From assembly GCA_001603415.1 (NCBI GenBank), contig LUYY01000109.1, positions 1 through 7,087 on the forward strand: a stretch of DNA of 7,087 nucleotides, given 5' to 3'. This document shows, piece after piece, positions 1 to 6,413 of the stretch (its first letter is position 1; each line of letters starts with the position of its first letter). The DNA comes from Bacteroidales bacterium Bact_07 (GTDB lineage: Bacteria; Bacteroidota; Bacteroidia; Bacteroidales; Tenuifilaceae). The position numbers were made by a program, and so were the translations under genes. The notes under the pieces were generated by a model. It worked only from the letters and a program-made list of their open reading frames with translations. It was not told the origin of the DNA and searched no databases.

Positions 1-17
1 GCTTTTTTTCAAATTTT

Positions 18-1097
18 ATGAAACTGAGAATAATTGTAACAATACTCCTACCTTTAGGGATGTTGAACACGACTATGGCTCAAACCCCCGATTCCACTTT
101 TAAGCCATCGGGTAAGCCCATTATTCAGGTTTTTGGCAATTTCGATTACAACGCCACACACAATGCAAAAAAGACTTACGGATTTTGGTTTGGGCGTGCA
201 CACTTTGGGTATCAGTATCAATTCAGTGAAAAACTCTCCGGTAAAATCATCATAGATGCTGGCCGGCCAACAACTGTTGGCCAATTAACGGTTACAAGCT
301 CAAGCGGCGATACCCTTAACGTTTCAAACACTTCAAAAGAAGGCAGCTACTACACTATGACCTTGAAATTTGCATCGCTGGAATGGAAAATAAACAATGC
401 TATCACCTTGCAAGCCGGAAGCATACTTCAAAACCATTACATGACCCAGGAACGCTTTTGGGGCTACCGCTACCTTGCACCAACCTTTCAGGACAAGTAC
501 TACGGAATGCCCAGTGGCGATTTGGGAATAATCGGGTATTTTAGAATTAACGAAATAGTTGGTTTTGATATGGCGCTAACCAATGGCGAGGGATTCCGGT
601 TCGACCAAGATGAATACGGAGATGTTAAGATAGCCGGAGGCGTTGATTTTAACCCAATAAAAGGTCTGCAAACCCGCTTGTACACCGATTACACCAAATC
701 GGACAATCCGCTAAAACCCGCAGAGCAACAGCTATTTTCGATTTTTGCCGGGTATAAGTTCGATAATAAATTTAGAATTGGTGCCGAGTATAACTACCGC
801 AAAAATCACTTAAATATCAAAAACCATAACCTTTACGGATTATCGGTTTACAGCAGCGTTTCGGTTGCAAAGAATGTGGAACTGTTTTGCCGTTTCGACC
901 AGTTACAGTCCAACACCATAAGCGGCGATGCCCAGAGCTGGTATTACAGCGGAATTGGGAATGCATACATTGCAGGAATCCATTACAACCCTGTTAAAGG
1001 GGTAAACATTTCATTAAACTATCAGGGTTGGAACCCTAAAGACAGCAGTGTTGATTTTCAGAATCATATAGTGTTAAGCTTTGAGTATAAACTCTAA
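18..1097 (+). CDS. Outer-membrane beta-barrel porin-like protein
   Basis: A 359-residue protein with a clear Sec signal peptide: basic MKLR start, hydrophobic stretch, and a likely cut around residues 21-22 (TTMAQ). The mature part is built of alternating polar/hydrophobic stretches rich in Tyr, Phe, Asn and Gly, typical of amphipathic barrel strands, and it ends in Phe-Glu-Tyr-Lys-Leu, an aromatic C-terminal strand suited to barrel assembly. I infer an outer-membrane channel for small solutes. It resembles the broad porin and phosphate-selective porin O/P type of Bacteroidota barrels, but I cannot assign a substrate. Only 17 bases precede the ATG, so its promoter or any upstream operon partner is outside the window. 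The DGC-domain gene follows after 9 bases, so the two are almost certainly co-transcribed, and the block ahead contains a second barrel and a split permease. Confidence 0.75.
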   Translation: MKLRIIVTILLPLGMLNTTMAQTPDSTFKPSGKPIIQVFGNFDYNATHNAKKTYGFWFGRAHFGYQYQFSEKLSGKIIIDAGRPTTVGQLTVTSSSGDTLNVSNTSKEGSYYTMTLKFASLEWKINNAITLQAGSILQNHYMTQERFWGYRYLAPTFQDKYYGMPSGDLGIIGYFRINEIVGFDMALTNGEGFRFDQDEYGDVKIAGGVDFNPIKGLQTRLYTDYTKSDNPLKPAEQQLFSIFAGYKFDNKFRIGAEYNYRKNHLNIKNHNLYGLSVYSSVSVAKNVELFCRFDQLQSNTISGDAQSWYYSGIGNAYIAGIHYNPVKGVNISLNYQGWNPKDSSVDFQNHIVLSFEYKL

Positions 1098-1106
1098 TTT
1101 TAGTGT

Positions 1107-1481
1107 ATGGTAGACAATAAAAAAGAAGGATGCCTTTGTGGAGTAGATGAATACATGGTTTTAGCCTGTTCAGGTGCATGCGATTTAGGTCAAGTAACCG
1201 ATTGGGTTGCCCGCAAACTTAGAGATAACGGCGTGCGGAAGATGAACTGCCTTGCAGTGGTTGGAGCTGGAATTGAGCCGTCCATCGAGGCCTTTAAATC
1301 AAAGAACATTCTTATGCTCGATGGCTGCCCTACCAGTTGTGGCAAGCGCATATTGGATAAATACGGTTTTACCGATTACAAACACCTTCGGGTAACCGAC
1401 TTGGGTTACAAGAAAGGTCAGACGCCCGTTACCAATGAGGTTGTTAATGCAGTGTATGAAAAAGCCGAAGTTATATACTAA
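1107..1481 (+). CDS. DGC-domain protein (putative zinc-binding protein)
   Basis: A 124-residue cytoplasmic protein with no signal peptide or membrane segment. It carries the motif that names the DGC family, Asp-Gly-Cys at residues 72-74, in the context LDGCPTSCGK, so C74 and C78 form a CxxxC pair. Further cysteines lie at C9 and C11 near the start, C21 and C25 (CSGAC), and C48. This cysteine-rich pattern is why the family is annotated as putatively zinc-binding; its biochemical role is not established. Length is normal for the family. The family is often seen beside ArsR regulators, permeases and thiol proteins, which fits this window. It lies 9 bases after the porin-like gene and 97 bases before the next barrel gene. 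A role in handling a metal or a sulfur species brought in by the neighbouring transporter is only inference. Confidence 0.85.
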   Translation: MVDNKKEGCLCGVDEYMVLACSGACDLGQVTDWVARKLRDNGVRKMNCLAVVGAGIEPSIEAFKSKNILMLDGCPTSCGKRILDKYGFTDYKHLRVTDLGYKKGQTPVTNEVVNAVYEKAEVIY

Positions 1482-1490
1482 AGCCAGGCT

Positions 1491-1544
1491 GTGGCAAGGA
1501 ATTTTTCCAACATTCAGGGTTTATTGCCACTGATTAGTTGGCAA
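1491..1544 (+). promoter_or_regulatory. Competing hairpins in the gap before the alginate-export-family gene
   Basis: GTGGCAA (1491-1497) is perfectly complementary to TTGCCAC (1524-1530), with a small inner GGAA-TTT-TTCC hairpin (1498-1508) in the loop. The right arm can instead pair downstream: TTGCCA (1524-1529) with TGGCAA (1539-1544). The two long-arm pairings exclude each other. A run of five T follows at 1556-1560, eleven bases after the second hairpin, which is too far for a standard intrinsic terminator. It could modulate read-through or mRNA stability between the two genes, or be chance. Near the end of the gap TAGTTTTT (1553-1560) matches a -7 box in all but the last base, without a well-spaced -33 TTG. 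Confidence 0.3.
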
Positions 1545-1578
1545 AGGAGTATTAGTTTTTAATTGATAATTGGATATT

Positions 1579-2952
1579 ATGCGATACTATATCACAATAT
1601 TAATATACCTGCTTTTGGCTTCAACCAATGTAAAGGCCGCACTTAGAAACGACTCTACACGGGTAGAATTCGACTTTACCCTACGTGAGCGCTTTGAGCT
1701 GTGGGACGGAATGAATGCTAAAAACTACGGCAACCCTAACGGGGTTGGCTCACTAAACGATAAAATACTGTTCCAGCGAGTTATTGCTGGCTTTACCTTT
1801 AAGCCCTCAAGCAAAATCGATATTGCAGCGCATATGCAGGATTCACGGGCATTGGGCTGGTCGCTTCGCAACTCGAAATACCCAGAATTGTTCAGGGTAA
1901 AGCAGAAGAATACGCAGGAACCCTACTACACCATGAACCCCAACGAGGAGTTTTTTGAGATTTACGACTTGTACATCGAGGTAAAGGAGATTTTAAAAAG
2001 GGTAAGCCTGAAAGTTGGCCGTCAGAAGATTTCGTTTGGAGATAATCGTTTATTTGGCCCCGGAGAAGGGGGAAACACTGGTCGTTGGACTTGGGATGCA
2101 GTTCGATTTTCCTACAAAATCAAGAACAATTCGCTGGATTTATTTGGAGGGGGAACAAAAATTCATGACCCCGAAAAGCTATCGGTGCCATTTACCGAAA
2201 CCGAGCATTGGGGTGGCGGAGCTTATGCCCATATTGAGCTAAGTAAATTTGGAATAATTGAACCATTTTATGCCATCAAAACACAAGGCTCAGCCGACTA
2301 TATCAAAGAACAAAACTTCACCAGACAGTGGATTGGGGCAAGAGTTTTTAACGACGACAAAAACAGTTTTACATACGACTTTATGGTTTCGCAAGAATTT
2401 GGGGAAGAAGATGGAAAGACCATCAACGCTTTTGGAGTAATTGGTTTATTGGGATACCGGTTTAATGGTTTACCTGCAAAACCCACACTATGTTTGAGGG
2501 AAACCTACGCAAGTGGCGGAAACAATACCGATAGTCAGGTACGAACCTTCGACCCAGCTTTTGGTGCTAAGGATAGTTACTATGGGAGAATGAATATCAC
2601 ATCATGGTCAAACCTCGATGACCGTGAAATAGTGCTGTATCTTAGCCCAACGAAAAACCTAAAGCTCGAACTAAATTACCATTTGTTTTATATCCCGGCA
2701 ACTGCCGACGCTACCCTACTCAGCACCATAAAATTACAGCCCGACAAGCACCATTTAGGCAATGAATTTAACATATACGCCAGTTACCGTATCGGTAAAC
2801 GTTTACAAATGGTAGGTGTATATGGCTATTTCTGGGCAGGCGATATTCAACCCATCAATGGAAGCCCTGCAATAAATTCGAGTTGGTTTGCCCTGCAAGC
2901 ACAGTACCATTTCAACACTCAAATATTTGGAAAACAAGGTGATTCGAACTAA
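1579..2952 (+). CDS. Alginate-export-family outer-membrane beta-barrel protein
   Basis: I start this gene at the ATG at 1579 (457 residues). An in-frame TTG at 1570 would add only three residues and would move the basic residue of the signal peptide away from the N-terminus. From 1579 the protein opens with a signal peptide (MRYYITILIYLLLAS) with a likely cut after NVKA. The mature protein shows hallmarks of the alginate-export (AlgE-like) barrel family: an early strand with LRERFELWD, and a central GRQKISFGDNRLFGP segment, the family's characteristic GRQ-x5-D-x-R-x-FGP pattern. The rest is Gly/Tyr/Phe-rich barrel strands. In Bacteroidota this family is spread far beyond alginate producers, and no alginate genes are present, so an alginate role is unlikely. 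With the permease genes 47 bases downstream, I infer an outer-membrane pore for the anion they carry. Confidence 0.82.
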   Translation: MRYYITILIYLLLASTNVKAALRNDSTRVEFDFTLRERFELWDGMNAKNYGNPNGVGSLNDKILFQRVIAGFTFKPSSKIDIAAHMQDSRALGWSLRNSKYPELFRVKQKNTQEPYYTMNPNEEFFEIYDLYIEVKEILKRVSLKVGRQKISFGDNRLFGPGEGGNTGRWTWDAVRFSYKIKNNSLDLFGGGTKIHDPEKLSVPFTETEHWGGGAYAHIELSKFGIIEPFYAIKTQGSADYIKEQNFTRQWIGARVFNDDKNSFTYDFMVSQEFGEEDGKTINAFGVIGLLGYRFNGLPAKPTLCLRETYASGGNNTDSQVRTFDPAFGAKDSYYGRMNITSWSNLDDREIVLYLSPTKNLKLELNYHLFYIPATADATLLSTIKLQPDKHHLGNEFNIYASYRIGKRLQMVGVYGYFWAGDIQPINGSPAINSSWFALQAQYHFNTQIFGKQGDSN

Positions 2953-2999
2953 ATTTACTAATAAAAATTGGATAACCATTAACCTTTAACACCAAACAA

Positions 3000-3551
3000 A
3001 TGAAACTAAAACCAACAACTCAAAACGGTGAATGGCATTGGCTTACCGGAGGAATAGTGGTCTCGCTACTCTCCATTGCCACCTATGTGCTGTTCGAGAA
3101 ACTAAGTTATAAGGATTACCCCTTTGGCATTACAGCCGGGATAGCGTATATAGCCGCAAACTTTAAGTATCTGTTTTCATCGCTTGCTCAAAACCCAGTA
3201 ATCCAAAATAATCTTACAAGCCCAGCTGCTTTTGTTGAGTTTTTTATGCTCTTTGGGATAATAATTGGGGCTTACCTTGGAGCAAAGCAGAGCAAAAATT
3301 ACAAACCAGAGGTTATTCCTGCTATATGGGAGAAATACCACGGTCCAAACGTATGGAAACGTTTTGCAGTGGTTCTTGTGGGTGGTTTCTGTCTTGGACT
3401 TGGAACCATGTTGGCTGTTGGCTGCACCACAGGGAACATTTTGCAGGGTTGGGCACACCTATCGCTTGGCAGCATGGTAGCCGGAGCCTGTTTCTTTATA
3501 GCCGGAATTATTGTTGCAAAAATACTTTACCCTAAAACTGGAGGACGATAA
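3000..3551 (+). CDS. YeeE/YedE-family (thiosulfate transporter-like) permease, N-terminal half
   Basis: A 183-residue integral inner-membrane protein with about five membrane segments (roughly residues 17-34, 41-61, 76-95, 121-142, 152-176). The segment at 129-151 holds the family signature, GFCLGLGTMLAVGCTTGN, a Gly-rich helix ending in a conserved cysteine (C142). C131 and C164 lie in the same and the following helix. In the characterised relative TsuA, conserved cysteines in such Gly-Cys motifs line the path and pass thiosulfate along. This gene is about half the length of the single-chain homologue; the next gene, 2 bases after this stop, supplies the second half with its own Gly-x-Cys motif. 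I infer that the two assemble as a heteromeric channel for thiosulfate or another sulfur species. A few members are linked to selenium rather than sulfur, so the substrate is not certain. Confidence 0.88.
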   Translation: MKLKPTTQNGEWHWLTGGIVVSLLSIATYVLFEKLSYKDYPFGITAGIAYIAANFKYLFSSLAQNPVIQNNLTSPAAFVEFFMLFGIIIGAYLGAKQSKNYKPEVIPAIWEKYHGPNVWKRFAVVLVGGFCLGLGTMLAVGCTTGNILQGWAHLSLGSMVAGACFFIAGIIVAKILYPKTGGR

Positions 3552-3553
3552 TT

Positions 3554-4090
3554 ATGATACTACAAATTATTATAGGAATAGCTATTGGCCTTATATTCGG
3601 CTATGCACTGCAACGTACTGGGGTCACAAAGTACCCAAGGGTAACAGGAATGCTTCTGCTAAAGGATTTTAAAATCCTAAAGTTCATGCTCACTGCCGTA
3701 ACTTTTTCGATGATTGGCTTTTACACGCTGGGCAGTTTGGGCGTTATTGAACTGCACCCAAAACCTTTGGATTGGGGCAAAGTAGTAGGTGGGTTAATTT
3801 TTGGAATAGGAATGGGTTTGCTGGGATATTGCCCGGGAACATTGATTGCCCGTATTGGCGAAGCCAAAAAGGATGCGTGGGTTGGTTTACTTGGAATGGT
3901 TTTGGGAATCTTATTTTTTGCCGTTAATGTGAAGTTTTTCAAGACTACCCTGATGACCAAAAACATCAATGGTGATATATCAGTTGTATTGGGAATTAAC
4001 CAATGGGTTATCGTTCCCATTGCCGCCCTTGTTTTTATTGGCATTATATACCTTGCCAATAAAGTGGATGATTTTAAGAAGAATTTTTAA
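3554..4090 (+). CDS. YeeE/YedE-family permease, C-terminal half (DUF6691-type)
   Basis: A 178-residue membrane protein with about five membrane segments (near residues 2-20, 44-64, 77-97, 108-126, 151-168). The third ends in GMGLLGYCPGTLIARIGEA, the characteristic GYCPGT motif with conserved C93, followed by a charged loop (EAKKD) and a Gly-rich helix. This is the DUF6691 partner that accompanies split YeeE/YedE proteins. Its ATG follows the stop of the first half after two bases, so translation of the two is probably linked and their amounts matched. Together the pair gives about 361 residues and ten helices, close to a single-chain family member. It contains a single cysteine, so the motif cysteine is the only candidate relay residue here. 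Function as a thiosulfate or reduced-sulfur importer is inferred from the family. Confidence 0.88.
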   Translation: MILQIIIGIAIGLIFGYALQRTGVTKYPRVTGMLLLKDFKILKFMLTAVTFSMIGFYTLGSLGVIELHPKPLDWGKVVGGLIFGIGMGLLGYCPGTLIARIGEAKKDAWVGLLGMVLGILFFAVNVKFFKTTLMTKNINGDISVVLGINQWVIVPIAALVFIGIIYLANKVDDFKKNF

Positions 4091-4117
4091 ACCGCCACAT
4101 TTAAAATTGACAAAACT

Positions 4118-5050
4118 ATGTTTCGGCACGCTTTGTTGGGAACTGACCTCTCTAAGGCATCAGCAACGCTTATTGATTCGTCGGATGAGTTCAGTAAAAT
4201 AGGAATCGAAAAAATTACACTTATTCACGTGGTGGACTTGCGAAACACCAAACTGCCAAATATATTTACCCTCGAAGAACTTGAAGAATCTTTAATTCAG
4301 CAAAAAAACATCCTTGAAAGCAAGGGGTTCGATGCTAATGCTGAGATAATTTACGGAATACCTAGCCTTGAAATAGAGAAGAAACGGAAAGAAGTTTCAG
4401 CTGATTTGATTATTGTAGGGTCGAACGGTAACAATTGGAGCGGAACAGTACTAGGAGAAACAGCCTCAGAAATCCTTCACAACATGAAACTGCCAGTTCT
4501 TCTCATGGTTCTTAAACAAACCAAATCGCTCGATGAGATCTTTTCGCAAAAGAACTTTTTTGAACTTGAACAAGCATTTAAACAAATACAAAAGTTTGAG
4601 CCTGATTGGGAACTGTACCGTAAAAACTTAACAGAACATATCCTTTTCCCTACCGATTTTTCCGACTTTTCGGAACATGCCTTCGAGTGCCTTGCCGAAC
4701 AACCCTTTAAAATTAATAGGTTAACCTTAATGCATGTTCAGGATGAAGTAAAAATTGAGAAACACCTTAAAAACAGGCTAGACGAGTTTAATAAAATTGA
4801 TAGTGAACGGCTGAAACGATTGCGACAACACTTTGAACAAAAACATCCTGAGACCAGAATATCCATTAAACTTGTTTACGGTAAGCCCAAAACCGAAATA
4901 GTAAAAACTATCCAAGCCGAAAAAGTTACCCTTACTGTGATGGGAAGCCAAGGCAGAGGTTCCCTTTCAGACGTTTTTATAGGAAGCGTTAGCCACCATG
5001 TCGCTCGACATGCCGATTCACATGTGCTATTCATACCTCTAATTTGTTAA
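4118..5050 (+). CDS. Tandem-domain universal stress protein (UspA family)
   Basis: A 310-residue soluble protein made of two UspA domains, roughly residues 1-133 and 170-310, joined by a charged helical linker. Each begins with the usual strand and Asp (HALLGTDLS at 4-12; HILFPTDFS at 174-182). The second domain has a perfect nucleotide-binding motif, G-2x-G-9x-G-S, at residues 276-290 (GSQGRGSLSDVFIGS). The first has a degenerate version at 101-114, with only eight residues between the glycines and Glu in place of Ser (GSNGNNWSGTVLGE). By family knowledge the canonical site binds ATP, so I expect the C-terminal domain to bind nucleotide and the first to have lost or altered binding. It lies 27 bases after the permease pair and closes the block. 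UspA proteins often sit beside transporters, where they may adjust activity; that role here is inference. No convincing terminator follows. Confidence 0.92.
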   Translation: MFRHALLGTDLSKASATLIDSSDEFSKIGIEKITLIHVVDLRNTKLPNIFTLEELEESLIQQKNILESKGFDANAEIIYGIPSLEIEKKRKEVSADLIIVGSNGNNWSGTVLGETASEILHNMKLPVLLMVLKQTKSLDEIFSQKNFFELEQAFKQIQKFEPDWELYRKNLTEHILFPTDFSDFSEHAFECLAEQPFKINRLTLMHVQDEVKIEKHLKNRLDEFNKIDSERLKRLRQHFEQKHPETRISIKLVYGKPKTEIVKTIQAEKVTLTVMGSQGRGSLSDVFIGSVSHHVARHADSHVLFIPLIC

Positions 5051-5149
5051 ATCATAGAAGATCCAAAGCCATCCTACAAAAGGTTTCAAAAATATCCATT
5101 AACAATTTAAATATTAACACCTTAAGGCTATAACTTAAAAAATCAGGAT

Positions 5150-5923
5150 ATGAAAACAACCATAGGATTTATAGGCGCAGGCCGAATTTGTAAGATTTTT
5201 CTTGAAGCATGGCAAAATTCCAATCTTTCAGGAATTGAGGTTGCCCTATTTGATGCCGAATCGAACAAAGCATCAGCATTAGCTAATACATATCAAAATG
5301 TCAATGCGGTTGATAGTATCGAAAAACTTACTCAAACTTGTTCTACCCTATTTTTGGCGATACACCCTCCTGCCTTTCAAAGCGTTATGCCTATATTGAA
5401 AAGTAGTGATAGCAAGCCCGAGTTCATTATATCCCTATCGCCCAAAATCACCATTAAACAACTTCAAGAAGGTACAGGGGTTAATCAGATTATGCGATCC
5501 ATACCAAATGCCCCTTCGATTATTGGCAAAGGGTATAACGTGTATTCTATATCTCCAAACTTTTCGGCTAAATTTATGGAAATGGCTTCTTCCTTGTTTT
5601 TGCCGCTAGGCCAATTTGTTATGGTAGAAGAATATTTACTTGAGTCGTATGCTACTATAACAGGCATGGGGCCCACCTATCTATGGTTTCTTTTCAATCA
5701 CTTACAAATACTTGCCGAAAAATTTGGTATTCCTGAACAAGATGCCAGAAATGCCGTTAATGCTATGATTGTTGGAGCATCGGAAACTTTGCTTAGCTCA
5801 AACCTAAACAAGAACGATGTGTTTGACCTAATTCCAAGTTTTCCGCTAAAGCCACGAGAAAATGAAATTACAGGGATATATACTGAAGTAATTGATTCGT
5901 TATATAACAAGCTGAAAATTTGA
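5150..5923 (+). CDS. Pyrroline-5-carboxylate reductase-family oxidoreductase (ProC-like paralogue)
   Basis: A 257-residue protein with a two-part ProC layout: an N-terminal Rossmann domain with the dinucleotide-binding GFIGAG (GxxGxG, residues 6-11), the family's RSIPNAPSIIGKG segment (116-128, matching the RxMPNTPxxxGxG of ProC), and a C-terminal helical dimerisation domain with GPTYLWFLFNHLQILAEKFGIP (174-195). It therefore very likely binds NAD(P)H. The expected substrate-site loop near the end, SPGGTT in true ProC, is absent: the region reads PSFPLKPRENEIT (229-241). The SGSSPAY region is changed to TGMGPTY. I think it is a paralogue acting on another imine or keto substrate, or not enzymatic, rather than the proline-pathway enzyme. 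The 99 bases upstream (5051-5149) are AT-rich with no clear promoter. Its stop overlaps the start of the OsmC gene. Confidence 0.82.
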   Translation: MKTTIGFIGAGRICKIFLEAWQNSNLSGIEVALFDAESNKASALANTYQNVNAVDSIEKLTQTCSTLFLAIHPPAFQSVMPILKSSDSKPEFIISLSPKITIKQLQEGTGVNQIMRSIPNAPSIIGKGYNVYSISPNFSAKFMEMASSLFLPLGQFVMVEEYLLESYATITGMGPTYLWFLFNHLQILAEKFGIPEQDARNAVNAMIVGASETLLSSNLNKNDVFDLIPSFPLKPRENEITGIYTEVIDSLYNKLKI

Positions 5924-6339
5924 TGCCAATGCTGGAATACGAGATAACCGCAACCGTTCTGCAAGGTGGTTTGGCTAAAGCCACTGCCAATAAAAGTGAA
6001 GTAAGTTTTGATGCTACCTCTGGCCGGCACAATGAGTTACCCAACCCGGCAGAGTTGCTACTCACATCGCTGGCAGCATGCATGCTCAAAAATGTGCAGC
6101 GATACTCAGAGATGCTTAACTTGCCATACCGTAAAGCGCGAGTTAAAATTAAGGGGACCAGGACGGATAACCCTCCATCGATGTCCAAGATAGAGTATGT
6201 GCTGGAGGTTGATACCGATGTTGATGATCGGAAACTGGAAACTTGGCATAAAAACATATTGAAGTTTGGCACTATCACCAACACGCTCATGCGTTCGTGC
6301 AAAATTACAGGCTCAATTATCAAGTGTAATTTTCAGTGA
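5923..6339 (+). CDS. OsmC-family thiol protein
   Basis: I place the start at the ATG at 5923 (138 residues), which shares its A with the stop of the previous gene (TGATG); an upstream in-frame TTG at 5920 is less likely. The overlap implies translational coupling with the ProC-like gene. OsmC signatures are clear: an N-terminal antiparallel sheet region, then NPAELLLTSLAACMLKNV (residues 41-58), in which C53 matches the peroxidatic cysteine of OsmC/Ohr hydroperoxide reductases. The region that carries the second, resolving cysteine (usually C-P-x-S-x-x-L) reads GTITNTL (116-122), so the usual resolving residue is Gly; C126 (SCKITG) and C135 lie nearby and might substitute. It may reduce organic or inorganic peroxides, or act on persulfides, which would fit the thiol-sulfur surroundings; the second option is speculation. 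No terminator is visible before the ArsR promoter region. Confidence 0.9.
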   Translation: MPMLEYEITATVLQGGLAKATANKSEVSFDATSGRHNELPNPAELLLTSLAACMLKNVQRYSEMLNLPYRKARVKIKGTRTDNPPSMSKIEYVLEVDTDVDDRKLETWHKNILKFGTITNTLMRSCKITGSIIKCNFQ

Positions 6340-6371
6340 TTTAGAAAATTTTATTGAAAACAACTCCTTGT

Positions 6372-6407
6372 ATTTAAATATTTCATATATTTGTGAACTA
6401 TTTAAAT
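6372..6407. promoter_or_regulatory. Palindromic candidate ArsR operator over the arsR-family promoter
   Basis: A 36-base dyad centred at 6389/6390, with 15 of 18 base pairs matching. The outer arms, ATTTAAATA (6372-6380) and TATTTAAAT (6399-6407), are perfect complements, and the inner TTCA (6382-6385) pairs with TGAA (6394-6397). Its core reads TATTTCA-N8-TGAACTA, the same as the dyad in front of the ferredoxin gene. It lies just before the regulator's ATG and encloses the -7 box, the usual place for an autorepressing ArsR-family operator. The AT richness raises the chance of spurious symmetry, but the repeat of the core at a second site argues for function. Confidence 0.6.
6386..6393 (+). 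promoter_or_regulatory. Bacteroidota-type -7 promoter element (TAnnTTTG) for the ArsR-family gene
   Basis: TATATTTG matches the TAnnTTTG consensus of the primary sigma factor in Bacteroidota exactly and lies 20 bases before the ATG at 6414. The -33 element is weak: the closest TTG is at 6368-6370, giving a 15-base spacer, shorter than usual. Transcription would start only a few bases downstream, leaving a short leader. The box fills the 8-base spacer of the surrounding dyad, so a bound repressor would block it. Confidence 0.55.
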
Positions 6408-6413
6408 TAACCC

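Noticed and set aside
7..23. TTTCA-N7-TGAAA around the first start codon, similar to the dyad found at 6372-6754.
   Set aside because: The spacer is 7, not 8, the arms are only 5 bases, and the right arm lies inside the coding region; probably chance in AT-rich DNA.
1570..1578. TTG at 1570 as start of the alginate-export-family gene.
   Set aside because: The ATG at 1579 gives a normal signal peptide with its basic residue at position 2; the TTG has no ribosome-binding support.
1570..2952. An alginate biosynthesis/export locus suggested by the alginate-export family name.
   Set aside because: No polymerase, epimerase, lyase or acetylase genes are nearby, and the family is widely used for other solutes in Bacteroidota.
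5051..5149. Promoter for the ProC-like/OsmC pair.
   Set aside because: The gap is AT-rich but I find no TAnnTTTG with a spaced TTG, only a CCTTAAGG palindrome at 5120-5127 of unclear meaning.
5698..6323. Long open frames on the - strand across the ProC-like/OsmC genes.
   Set aside because: They overlap well-recognised + strand genes, have no recognisable domains and look like antisense shadows.
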